From Artemisia argyi (lineage: Eukaryota > Streptophyta > Magnoliopsida > Asterales > Asteraceae), in the NCBI GenBank assembly GCA_030686995.1, contig CM060681.1, positions 163,953,333 to 164,017,332 on the forward strand: a DNA stretch of 64,000 nt, given 5' to 3'. How positions within the stretch are numbered: the stretch's first letter is position 1; every line of letters starts with the position of its first letter. The notes beneath the pieces were generated by a model, which saw nothing but the letters and a program-made list of their open reading frames with translations, was not told the DNA's origin and ran no database searches. The translations under genes were made by a program, and so were the position numbers. Positions 47,460 to 57,588 of this stretch are shown here, one piece after another.

Positions 47460-48700
47460 AGGATTAAAGTTGTATCATGTGCGAGCTAGACTCAGAATTG
47501 ACCCAGGAATTGACGAGATAACAAAAGTTAGTAATATCGAAAAGACTTATCCTCGACGGGTAATAACATCAAGTTAGTTAATAGAGCTAGTTGTCACCTA
47601 AAAGCTGACAATGGATCTGTTTAACTAACCACGTAAGCGTGTCTCGAAAAGGATTTGTCTTAGTAGAAATGTACCGTCTCGAGAAACTCTTTGTGGACTT
47701 GACCAGGCCGGGTAATAACTTCAAGCTAGTCTGACTAGTGATGTAAGCGTGTCTTGTTCACTGAAAGTGGATCAATTCAAAATGCTTGCTCCTCCCGCAT
47801 GTGCAAATTTATTAAATACTCATGAGCATATGTGAAGGGGGAGCCCTTCAAAAGTGTACACAAAACTCTCAAAGTGTTAACCAAAATATTTGATTATCAC
47901 AAACACTTTGAGAGATTTTCAATCAAAGGTTTCTTGGCTACTGTCGGTTTATCAAGGAGTTATAAGGTGATTAAGATAGGAATAACCGTCCTATGATCCG
48001 CCAGAGCCAGAGGGATCTACCCAAGGACATCTCCCATAGTTAGAATAAGAAGTCCTTAGGTATGATACGAAAAAAGGAGAAAAGAATGAAAGGGAAAGAA
48101 GGAGTTGAAGAATTAAAAAGAAAATAAAAGAGTGAAAAGAAATAGCCCTCCATATGTTCAACCTTAGGGCAGACACCGGGTTCAATACATATGCTACTGG
48201 TTGTTGCAAAAGACAACACCGGTATTGAAGATAAAGTCGTCATGGACCCAATGACGCAATGCACTAAACCTTCTTAACCACTCAAGTTCTCTTAAAAGAG
48301 CTTGTTTCATTCTCACGGGGAACCAGTGTGCACTTATAGAGTCTAGAGCCTTGAGATACATCAAAGATCTCTTAGGAACACTTAGTATTTCTACAACTGG
48401 TGTTCTACATCAATGGACACTAGCTGTAAACTATCGAGTCCTTCGCAGATCTTAGCAATCTGCCAAGAACGTTTATGAGAGGATTACATATGTATTTCTC
48501 AATGATTGAACGGAAACTCATGCCAGGGTCAACATCAAACAGCCCTGACAGCAGGTCACTTCGGTAACCCCACAAGGGTTACGCTTAGTGTTTGCGGTGG
48601 TTCTATAGCGGTCTACAGTCGTGGAGTGATCCAGCGACTCACCCAGTCATTGACCTACTTAGTAGGTCTCGTAAGCTCCTTCGGGAGTATCTGATATGGG
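47460..48700 (+). ncRNA. Hairpin-dense noncoding region of element D (putative structured RNA)
   Basis: No credible ORF but many short perfect inverted repeats: TTGTCA/TGACAA (47591-47611), CACG/CGTG (47630-47641), GAAGGG/CCCTTC (47834-47849), a 13-bp pair CTCTCAAAGTGTT with its complement (47866-47914), GTAACCC/GGGTTAC (48564-48582), GACCTAC/GTAGGTC (48652-48668) and CTCC-TTCG-GGAG (48676-48687). A direct repeat GGGTAATAAC.TCAAG occurs near 47560 and 47711. It lies in the transcribed part of the element, so packaging, export or stability roles are possible. This is a structural inference, not a known family. Confidence 0.4.
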
Positions 48701-49220
48701 AACGGCCTTGATAAGGATTAGAAGGAGTCTTCACACTATGCTGTTGACGAACTCTAATTCCTTATCTGTAAGTACCGGTTATTTATTGCTAACTGTTTAC
48801 TTGCAGGTACCTCACCTCCATGATGGTAGATTCCAACATACTCATACATACATTTTGAAGCAAATGATAGCTCCCCCAAAGATCTTAGCACCACAAAGTT
48901 CAAAGAAAGATTCTACGCCAATAAGAAGAATCTACTAAGTATAAAGACTAAGGATCTTAGAATATGAAAAGGAACTTCGTGCACGCGAAAGTCTAAGTCC
49001 AAAAGATGTATGAGTATGTTGGAATGGCGGACAACCACCACAGACGCAAGAGTGACGAATGGCAGACTACTTCATAACACAATCACTACATCATCACCTA
49101 AGAACAAAAACATAGAGCAAAGTACATTTATTATACAACATTTTTTGAAGACGTCTAAAGTTTTACATGTCACAAATCAACGACAAAGATGAAGACGTCA
49201 AGCAACCGTGATGACCGACC

Positions 49221-49233
49221 CTTAGGGGGAGAT
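49221..49233 (+). other. Polypurine tract of element D
   Basis: CTTAGGGGGAGAT directly before the 3' LTR start TGTTGGG. Confidence 0.88.
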
Positions 49234-49532
49234 TGTTGGGAACATACTTTTGTATTTTAGTCAAGTCTCGGTCATTACCTTTTGTAATATGTTGCTTAGT
49301 TATTTATTTCACTATGTTTATGTTACTAGGCTTAAGTATGCATGTCCATGGGCCTTGAAAGCCCACATTTAAGATGAAAGAGGGAGGAAGGGAGTGTTGC
49401 CCTACTCCTCCCCTATATATACTAAGCTCATGTAAACATTAATGTTGTTGGTTATTTGAATATCTTAAGGAAACTCTTGCAATTACTTTTCTCTCATTCT
49501 TATAATCAACCATCTCTTATTCTCATCTCATT
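49234..49532 (+). repeat. Element D 3' LTR, truncated
   Basis: Matches 31594-31892 with 5 substitutions, then breaks off; the last ~34 bp of the 5' LTR (to TAACA) are missing. The next base belongs to the gag of element E. No target duplication exists. Confidence 0.92.
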
Positions 49533-49706
49533 ATTAGTAACTATATTATCACCATCAATGATTATATACCATAGATCTATATATTTAGATTTCACGTAAG
49601 TTTCAAAATGGTTTTTCCAATATATAAAATCATTTGCTTCAAAAAGTGGTGGTCTTTGCATAGATTGCCCTTCTTTGTAATTTTCAAAATCCATGGATCG
49701 TTTCAA
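49533..49706 (-). pseudogene. Gag N-terminal fragment of element E
   Basis: Minus-strand ORF starting MKRSMDFENYKEGQ, then QRPPLFEANDFIYWKNHFE, a typical copia Gag start (RPP-F-Y-W pattern). It is cut at about residue 58 by the truncated LTR of element D. The rest of the element is gone. Confidence 0.85.
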
Positions 49707-49746
49707 GTTTTAAAACACAATATATTTTAAAAGCTTGAGTAACGTA

Positions 49747-49758
49747 GCTCTGATGCCA
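49747..49758 (-). other. Primer-binding site of element E
   Basis: Minus strand TGGCATCAGAGC, initiator-Met type with one change, 2 nt from the LTR end. Confidence 0.85.
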
Positions 49759-49760
49759 AT

Positions 49761-50856
49761 TGTGGAAAACTAGAAGGGGGGTTGAATAGTTTACCATTTA
49801 AACTCTTTTTAACTTGTTTGATTAGCTTTGAAACTTTCCTTTTGATCAAAGATATATATACACAAACACACTATATAACATGCAAGTAAATGAAAGAAAC
49901 GATCAAACCACAACACGAGTATTTATCGTGGTTCGGCTACAAGGACTCTTTTTCCTTGCCCTACGTCCACGCCCCGAGTATCCAACTCGAGAGTTTCTTT
50001 CACTAGTCAACAAGCTCCTTTCACCGGCGGAGAAAACCTTACACGTCGCTTATACACATTTACCGACACTAAGCTAGATGTCGAGTTCTTTTACAAGGGT
50101 ACAACCACTCCCGTTAGTTCTTTTACAAGGGTACAACAACTCCCGTCACACTTTGTATTTTGAGGACTAAAATACTAACCGATCACTACTGAAAATACAC
50201 AATCAAATGAAGTGTAAACTACACAAGTCTACACAATGCTAAGCTAACAAGTCTTGCAACGTTGTGTTGAATACTTGTAACTTTTTATGAACTCGTGAAT
50301 CTCTTTGCTAAAAAAAAAACTTCACATATGAGATGTTAAAGGGTTAGATGAAAGAATGAATGAATGTGTGAAAATATAATGTAGAGTGATAAGCCAAAAA
50401 TCAAACTTGTGGCTTAGTATTTATAGCAAAACCTTCTGCAGGCCTGGCGGATACGGCGGAACCCTCAGATGGGTTCCGCCCGTGTACCCCCAGGGTTCCG
50501 CCAGGCTTGCAGTTGGTTTTGCAATAAATCTTGCAAACCAAACAATGTCACATCTCATTATACCTAGTCAAACACAAAACTTGCAAGCAAACATATGGTT
50601 AGTCAAACACACTTTCTTTCCATAAATGTATATTGACAAAACTTGCCATAAATGTGATGTGACATTTCTATTTTAAGAAATAAAAAGTGTTGTGTTTTAT
50701 GAAATGTAAAATGTAGCAAATGTCTAATTTATGCAAGTCTTTAAAACTAAGATTATGTTTTACTTAGAAACTAAAGTTTACATTTTGTCGTTAACAAAAC
50801 TTAGCAAAGATCGTAAAATATAAATAACGTTTTTAGGCGATATTTGTATTAAAACG
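49761..50856 (-). repeat. 5' LTR of element E (reverse; solo-LTR family)
   Basis: About 1096 bp ending (minus strand) TCTAGTTTTCCACA; it aligns with the solo LTR 9665-11086. The half-site module is at 50446-50502, the TATA box at about 50425-50418 and the R-U5 block at 50095-49910. The outer end at 50856 is set by alignment; the terminal TG reads CG, so it is mutated or off by a base or two. Confidence 0.88.
50446..50502 (-). promoter_or_regulatory. LTR half-site module of element E
   Basis: On the plus strand GGCGGATAC and GGCGGAACCCTCAG are followed by GGGTTCCGCC and CAGGGTTCCGCC: two forward, two reverse. The TATA box lies about 20 bp away on its promoter side. Confidence 0.75.
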
Positions 50857-51284
50857 TTTCTTGCTTGATAATTTAGGTTAAATTTTGAGCTTTGTTAGAT
50901 GTAAATCTTCAAGTGTAAGACACCAGCATATTTAGTTTGATATGGATTTTAATCTCTATATAGGTCATTGAGCCAAAGAGTTGATCCGTTTGAGAAGTGA
51001 CAAATGATCCATTTTAATATTTATAACGATAATATGTGTCATGTATTAAGTATTGTAATGTTATTTTGTGTTATTTAAGCTACCTAAATGGTCATATACG
51101 TTATAAAAAAACTTAATGTATTTAGTGTGCATCGCATTCATGAATCCCGCGCTTTGGAATGCACCTCGCCTCGAGGCTCTTTCCCCCCTTTGCGCTTTAG
51201 TGTGCCTTGAGCCTTTCAAAACTATGAGTAGAAGACAACTGCAATATCTAACGAGTAGCAAGTATATCCATCCAAAAAAGATAA

Positions 51285-51285
<1 letters not shown>

Positions 51286-51364
<79 letters not shown>
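51286..51364. repeat. (AAT)n microsatellite
   Basis: About 26 AAT units. The two ORFs reading through it (Tyr or Ile runs) are artefacts. Confidence 0.97.
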
Positions 51365-51366
<2 letters not shown>

Positions 51367-51672
51367 TAAAAAATAAAAAGTTGCCAAAGTAAGTAGCAAA
51401 AAACTAAATATCTAACCACAAAATTAAACTAAATCCCATTCATTCATAAAAGTAAAAGATCATACATAAAGTATGATTACAACATAAAATTAAACTACAA
51501 GAAGCACATAAGAATCTTTAGTAACTTGAGAGGCCCTAAGATTTGGTTCTACGCTAGAAGGGGTCCTAGAAATTTATTCATGAAAACTAAACATAAAGAT
51601 GTTTAGTTGGATGGGCTATTCATTGGTGGAGGTGGTGGTATGATTGGTTTGGGAGTTGGTGTCAATAGATGC

Positions 51673-52143
51673 TCAACATAAGAGAACATGAATTTCATCT
51701 CTGAAAGAGAAGATGAGGTTACGGTTGTGAAGACAACATAAACAACTTGAGCTATGATGATCAAGAAGGTGAACTTCTATTGGGTAGCTCATGATTGGAA
51801 GTGGTGTTTGAGAAGGTGGTGGTGTGGAATGAGCTAAGTCTAAAGGACGCATATGTGAGAAGGTGAGAGCCATTGGTTGAGGAGGACTAAATGGTGATGA
51901 GTTTGCTCTAGTCCTAATGGATGAAGATGATGAGGAAGTGACTCTAGTTGAAGTTGTCTTGGATGGAACATTTGGTGTAAAAGAAGATGTATTGTTAGTA
52001 GAAGGTGGTGTGGTTGTTTCAAGCTCATCATCATCTAGAGTTAAATCAATGAATATGGTTTCATGTGTGGCAATGTGAGTAATGGAAGCTTGAGTGGAAG
52101 ACATAGTTGATGTAATATGGAAGTGTGATGAGGGGATGTGCAT
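51673..52143 (-). CDS. Small Ser/Thr/Pro-rich ORF in decayed element fragment F
   Basis: An intact 156-codon minus-strand ORF; a start at MSSTQASIT (52104) is more likely than the first ATG because the TATA-like CTATTTAAG lies at 52160-52152, only about 10 bp before the first ATG. It has a hydrophobic-acidic motif, IFIDLTLDDDELE, that fits a SUMO-interacting motif, then Ser/Thr/Pro-rich disorder and a Cys/His cluster (SSSCLCCLHNRN). It follows a half-site module at 52328-52396, as the ORF region of element A does. The TATA surroundings (AAATAGCCAAG) resemble those of the antisense ORF in element B. Function unknown; it may be an element accessory protein. Confidence 0.45.
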   Translation of the reverse strand: MHIPSSHFHITSTMSSTQASITHIATHETIFIDLTLDDDELETTTPPSTNNTSSFTPNVPSKTTSTRVTSSSSSSIRTRANSSPFSPPQPMALTFSHMRPLDLAHSTPPPSQTPLPIMSYPIEVHLLDHHSSSCLCCLHNRNLIFSFRDEIHVLLC

Positions 52144-52327
52144 GATGAGTGCTTAAATAGCCAAGAATAGTGAATGCTTGGATGTGGGGAAGTATAATGA
52201 TCTAATGGATAATAAGAAGTAGGGAAATGTGAGAATTGAGGTATGGGAATTAGCTAAGTGTTGCAGAATCTAATGGAAAAAGGAGTCAAAAAGCTAAAGC
52301 AAATAGTGAAATTTCGTCTGCCCAGGT

Positions 52328-52396
52328 GACGGTACCACTAAATCATTGACGATACCGTTAAATTTAACGATGTCGTGGCCTATTTAGTGGTGTCGT
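52328..52396 (-). promoter_or_regulatory. Half-site module of fragment F
   Basis: GACGGTACCACTAAAT (52328-52343) and GACGATACCGTTAAAT (52348-52363) are followed by inverted copies at 52363-52376 and 52382-52396. Two forward, two reverse, about 170 bp upstream of a minus-strand TATA-like box. Confidence 0.7.
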
Positions 52397-52399
52397 GAG

Positions 52400-53936
52400 C
52401 TGCTGGACATGAATTTCTCTAATCAGCAGACTTTTTAGGCATCCTAAAGGGGTGTTTTAGGGGAACTTTGTAAAGCAAATCCTAGTGCCTCAATCTACTA
52501 AAGAGTAATTACTAAAAACTCCTAAGTTTAGCCACAACTAGCAACTAATAACCAACATGTGATTAGCTAAATTTGGCTACAAGCATGCAATTAATAAGAC
52601 AAAATAAGCTAATATCCAAGAATCATGTAATGTATATTCATGAAAGTTGATGAAAACAAATAAGCATGCAAGCAAAAGAAAAATGAACTAAGAATAAGTC
52701 TTGATTATAAACCATCGGTAAAATTGAAAGACACACCCGAAGCTAACTATACGAGGTTAGCAAAGATACGTTCTAGTTAGACCAAGCATAATGTACCAAG
52801 AGGCTGTAGCCAATAAAGCTACAATGTATGTTATAACCACACAAACATTGATTATTGACATATATTCAGTGATTCAACCGAAAAAAATGTATAACCCTAA
52901 CCAAAAAATTTAAAAAATATATATACAAGATGCAGATTAAGAAGTGGTTCGCAGAAAATCGATGTTAATGAATAGAGAGAGTACCAGATGGACGATTTGA
53001 TCAGTTGTATCAACTATCAACGATTGATGGATAATCGGTGGTGGAGTGAAATCACAGTCAGTGGTGAAGTATCTGGGTTTGATTGAATTAGAGAAAATTT
53101 GGTTGTTTATTGTAGAACTTGGGTTGGTATGCTATAAAGGGCATTCGTTTTAAACAAAAAGATAAAAATTACTTATATAAATACTCACAAAACTAAATGT
53201 TTTTTTCTCTCATAGACCTTGACAAAGTTTATTTTCATTTATTTATTATGGTGTAAAGAATGTGTCAATTATATAGCGCAACATTAATTATGAAAGTAAA
53301 TTATATTCTATTGATATAATCTTAATTATCAATACAAAATATAAAACATGTTTGTAAGATTTTAAAATAAAAAATCTTATTTGGTGATTAAAATGTGTAA
53401 ATTTTTATATCGTAATGTCTCTTAAAGATATTCCAAACTAAATTTCCTGCCTTCAAGAAAATTATTATCCCTAAAAATGTAGTATCAAAAAATATTAATG
53501 TTATTGCCAACTACCGTTTATATATTGTCACATCATCACGCGAGTAACCTACTATTTTTACATAATATAGTATATTATTTCTTATAGTTATTGCAACCTA
53601 AACGTCTCACTATCCATAAAATTAATGGAGAACTCACGATCCAAAAGTAATTGATTGTCGAAAATTTTAGTTCCAAGGTGCTTGCCACATTATTAACACA
53701 ATGACAAAGTTGATGATTTAGAGATGCGAGACAGTTCGCTTGTTACAGGATTTTTCTTGTTTTTATACCTAGTTAGGTGATTTGTAATATAGATATGTTT
53801 ATTGTGTTTATGAACTGTTATAAGCACTAGTTTATCAAGCTTTTTACTTGAGGTTAATGTAGTACCTCTGCTATATTTCTTTTGTATTTAACATTAATTT
53901 TTGGTTATATATTTACCGGGGTAACACCTTTTACCA

Positions 53937-53939
<3 letters not shown>
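52400..53939. other. Decayed element DNA and unassigned flank
   Basis: 52.4-52.75 kb (minus strand) loosely resembles the stretch of element A before its internal ORF (words GCATGCT, ATTAACATG, AATTGC-CTC). 52.95-53.15 kb reads like a CT-rich leader on the minus strand, without a following ORF. The rest shows nothing. Confidence 0.3.
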
Positions 53940-54001
<62 letters not shown>

Positions 54002-54002
54002 G
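53940..54002. repeat. (TA)n(CA)n microsatellite
   Basis: About 24 TA units followed by 7 CA units. Confidence 0.97.
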
Positions 54003-55375
54003 TTGTCTTAAAAGTTAAAATACCCGTATCACGTGAAAAGTTATCGACCAAACATGATAATTACAATCACATCCCAACAGAAAAATTACATTAGGCGTAT
54101 AAAAATAACAATTATATAGCGGATAAGATTCAGAACATAAATTTGCAACATGTAAAAAGAAAATTTTATAGATTTTTGGCCAGTTTTTTGTTACCGGATA
54201 AACATTAATCCAAACTTTGGAAAACATTTTCAAACACCCATTTCACATGTTGAAAGAGGGCTACGTAAATTCATACTAAAAAACTAGAATAAGTGATTGA
54301 AAAATCTTTGTCACCTTGTAGTTGGCTAGGTCTATAAGCTACATAATTCTAAGCTATTTTGTCTTTTAGGCACTTCGTCACTTCATGTCACCATCGCCAC
54401 ATCATTTTTTGTCGCTATACAAACTACAAAGGACATTATTTCCCACAATACTTTTTTTTTTCGTTGATTTTTAGTTGTGAAGAAAGCGAGATTACGTTGA
54501 CATTAACTTCTGTTACGTACGTACTTTAATTGTATAAAAATATACTAAAAAGTTTGTACATTTGATGAAAAGTTTGTTTTTTATGTAGATTATCAGAATT
54601 TGCTTTATTTCCATTGTATTTTTTGGGTTTAGGCTGATTACAAAACAATTTTTTTTAAGTCGCCTAATATGAGTTAAAAAGTATCTACGCGTTTAAAAGT
54701 TGGATTCATTTTATTAGACACCACCTAGGCACCTAATGTCCTAATGTGCCGTATAGTTGCATTCCAAATACCATATAGTTTCAACACTAGCTACAAAAAC
54801 ATATCTTGTAGTTATATAACATGACTTGAGTTTGCAAACGATTTGACTTGCATCAAAACATACTGGTAAAACTCTAAAAGTAGTGTTTAAACAAGTTCAC
54901 GTAATATTTTAATGTTTCCAAAATTGTAGCTAATGCATGCATTAAAACATACATGCACTTCATAGAACTGACCCGCATTTTGCTCTAATCTGATAATCAA
55001 TTTGACGCGAATAAATGTAGTAAAAAAAAAAATTAATCGCAACAATTATTATTTGGGATTTTCTAATATGTGCTAAAAAGCCTTATTATTTTGACATAAA
55101 GTCATGTATATATTTGAGTGTTATAATATTTATTATAAAACATACATTAAACATTTCGAAGTATAAAACTAACAAGACCAACTTTGGCATTACGGTTAAA
55201 AATCATATATGTACGGTTCGGTTCTCCTGGTTTTGAGTTTTTGGGGTTCGGATAAAGCGGTCGACTTGGTCGTAGTTTTCTTTTTGAACACACTAAAAGG
55301 CATATGCTATTATAAAATTCCACAAAACAAGGAGAAAATACGTACATATCAGCAATCTTTTTTAAAAGCATTTAA
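54003..55375. other. Unassigned AT-rich DNA
   Basis: No ORF, RNA or repeat that I can support. Confidence 0.3.
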
Positions 55376-55454
55376 TAATACTAGCCGAGCACCCCAAAGA
55401 CTTGCAAAGAGACGGCTCAACATCTTTTATAAAAGCATTTAGTAATACATATAT

Positions 55455-55960
55455 ATCACCAATCTGAATCTTCGCGGTATTGACTTAAAATTCGACTCGA
55501 TGTCTGGTTTGTGATGACGCTTTAGAGACGGCTTAACATTTTTTCATTGATTGTACGATTGCTCGAAATCAATGGGTTATGATTCAAAATTGGTGGCAAC
55601 TTGATCATTACCCCAAAGACTTGCAAAGTTTAATCTTTTGGAGTAACTCGACTTCTTTTCCTGATCAGCTAAAGTCTTGTTTTGATGCAATCATTCAATC
55701 AACAACTTGGATTATTTGGCATTATCAGAATAGACTTTGTTTCGACATTTATCCTCCGCGAAAAGAGACTCTTGTGAATGAAATCAATACTCTGCCATAC
55801 TCTTCGATTAGTCATAGGAAAAAGAATTTTCGTCTATGTTGGAACGTTTGGATCCTAGATCCAATAAATGTTTGTAATAGTCTATTTTAAATTTATAGCT
55901 TTTCGCTAGTATTTATATAATCAGATTCAAAAATATAAAAATAAATAAATAAAAATAACA
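55455..55960 (+). mobile_element. LINE 3' end: ORF2 zinc-binding C-terminus and A-rich tail
   Basis: The frame from about 55466 reads LRGIDLKFD, then, after a slip and a stop, HFFIDCTIARNQWVMIQNWW and an open ORF to 55890. The pattern (hydrophobic-FF-x-C, x-W-WW, W-x-IW-x-x-RN-x-x-CF) fits the zf-RVT region at the end of plant L1-type LINE ORF2. An A-rich tail (AAATAAATAAATAAAAATAA) ends near 55960. Only the extreme 3' part is present, as usual for 5'-truncated LINEs. Confidence 0.75.
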
Positions 55961-56171
55961 GTTGAATATCCGCGCATATCGAAGGAAGTTTATAATAGCA
56001 ATAATTATTGTTGCAAATTTATTCAATGTTTTATGTAACATTTATGTATACAACGGAAAGCGATTAAATTCTAATAGCATTAGTTGTGTACTATCAATTT
56101 TAAAATGTTTAGAAAAAGTGGTAAAGCTTTTAAAAAAAATTTTTTTTTTAAAAGATGGGAAAAAAATTATA

Positions 56172-56978
56172 TAGTAAATTGCATTTTTGGTCCTTGTAGT
56201 TTGGTCAAATTACAGGTTTAGTCTCAATCTTTTCGTGCAATTAGGGCTGTAAACGAATTGAACGTTCAGTGAACATTTCATGAACCGTTCGATAAAAAGT
56301 TCGTTTATGTTCGTTCATTTATTAAATGAACGAACATAAACAATATTTTACGTTCATTTAGTTAAATGAACGAACATGAACAAAAGTCTCGTTCGTTCAT
56401 TTATGTTCGTGAACGTTCGATTATACGTTCGTTTATGTTTATTTATCTATTTATTTTCATATATCATATCTTTTAATTTTATAATTTTAAAAATTGGTTT
56501 GTTTAAATAAAACAACACTTATAAAACAATATATTGTGAAGAATTAAATAAAGTTTATGTTTGTTTGTCTATTTTCATTTATGTTCGTTTAGCGTTCTTT
56601 TAATGTCTTAATGAACGAACATGAACAAGAAAATTCGTCCGTTTAATTGTCCGTGTCCGTTTATTTGTCCGGTTAAAATTTAATAAACGAACATGAACAG
56701 GGCTCCGTTCGTATTCGTCCGGTTCGTTTACAGCCCTACGTGCAATTGTCCATATTTTGAAGTTTGGATTGCAAAAACAATCCTCAGTCGATGTGAAATG
56801 ACTAATTTACTCTTGTCTTCATCTTTATAGAGTAAAAGGTATTTTAGTTGTTTAAATTTGGCCAAGGATCAAACATGCAATCCAAACTTCAAAATAGGGA
56901 TTATCGTTGCACTTTCGAAAGAATTAGGACCAAACTTGCAATTTGGCCGAACCACCAGGACAAATATGCAATTTACTC
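56172..56978. mobile_element. MULE-type MITE with 9-bp target duplication, split by a hAT element
   Basis: Inverted ends of about 100 bp: AGTAAATTGCAT with TTGGTCCTTGTAG-type words at the left, and their complement at the right ending GCAATTTACT. AAAATTATA flanks both sides (56163-56171 and 56979-56987), a 9-bp duplication as in Mutator-like elements. About 300 bp without the hAT insert. No transposase. Confidence 0.9.
56242..56738. mobile_element. hAT-type non-autonomous element nested in the MULE
   Basis: TAGGGCTGTAAACGAA at the left and TTCGTTTACAGCCCTA at the right are perfect inverted ends. CGTGCAAT is duplicated on both sides (56234-56241, 56739-56746), 8 bp as expected for hAT. The 497-bp interior is full of GTTCGTTCATTT / AAATGAACGAAC words in both directions. 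No ORF. Confidence 0.93.
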
Positions 56979-56987
56979 AAAATTATA

Positions 56988-57130
56988 CACAGTTGACCAA
57001 GTCAAAACTTAAAGGCGAGGGTTCGAATCCGGACTCCAACTTGGTCAGCCAGTGTTGCCTAGGTAATTTACCGGGATATGCCTTCCTTGTTGGGTGGGAG
57101 GCTTGGTATCAAAAAGGTACACGGACTTAA
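56988..57130 (+). other. Possible SINE-like sequence with a Pol III B box
   Basis: GGTTCGAATCC (57020-57030) matches the tRNA-type B box exactly, within a GC-richer island of about 130 bp. No convincing A box, tRNA fold or tail was found. Confidence 0.3.
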
Positions 57131-57588
57131 GATGGTTCCGCCAAATACCATTTTTTAATTAATTTTATAAAGTTAAATCATTTATTAATCAAAATAATAA
57201 CAGGGCATTGTGGTTTAAGAAAAAAAAAAAATCGTCTTAAAAAAAACGTCTTAAGAGTTTTTAAACAAAATGTGTTTTTTTTAAGAGAAAAATTTATTTA
57301 TATAGACTATAATTTTTCTACATTTCGAATAATAAATTTTAGTCACTCATTTTATAAAAGAAAAAAAAAAGAAAAAGAAAAGTTAATACTTTAATTAAAA
57401 CACACATACTCCTTTTCTTTATTTTATCATTATTATTTTTTAAATTACATATTTCAAAAATTGTAAAGCGTTAACCTACATAAATTATATCATCGTGACG
57501 AGTATTTAATTACCTTTAAATAGAGGACACTTTCATATAATTTTGACAAACTTTTATTTTTTTATTTTTTTCGACACAATATTTTCTT

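Larger units (their letters stand above)
31594..49532 (+). mobile_element. Element D: 18-kb Sirevirus-type Ty1/copia retrotransposon
   Basis: In order: 5' LTR, primer site, motif-array leader, gag, coiled-coil region, protease, integrase, RT, RNase H, a long spacer with a second motif array, ORF3, a hairpin-rich noncoding stretch, polypurine tract and a 3' LTR truncated at its end. The LTRs differ by 5 of about 297 comparable bases. Pol has several stops and frameshifts. The 8.5 kb between pol and the 3' LTR is far more than is usual for copia elements. It is inserted in element C; its right border is a deletion joint with element E. Confidence 0.93.

Noticed and set aside
49234..49532. Right target duplication of element D
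   Set aside because: The LTR is truncated and the flanks come from two different elements, so no duplication can exist.
51061..51419. Tyr-run and Ile-run ORFs
   Set aside because: They are translations of the (AAT)n microsatellite.
53882..54094. ORF with an Ile-Tyr repeat
   Set aside because: Produced by the (TA)n repeat.
57020..57030. A tRNA gene at the B-box match
   Set aside because: No acceptor stem, A box or anticodon arm can be formed around it; at most a SINE remnant.
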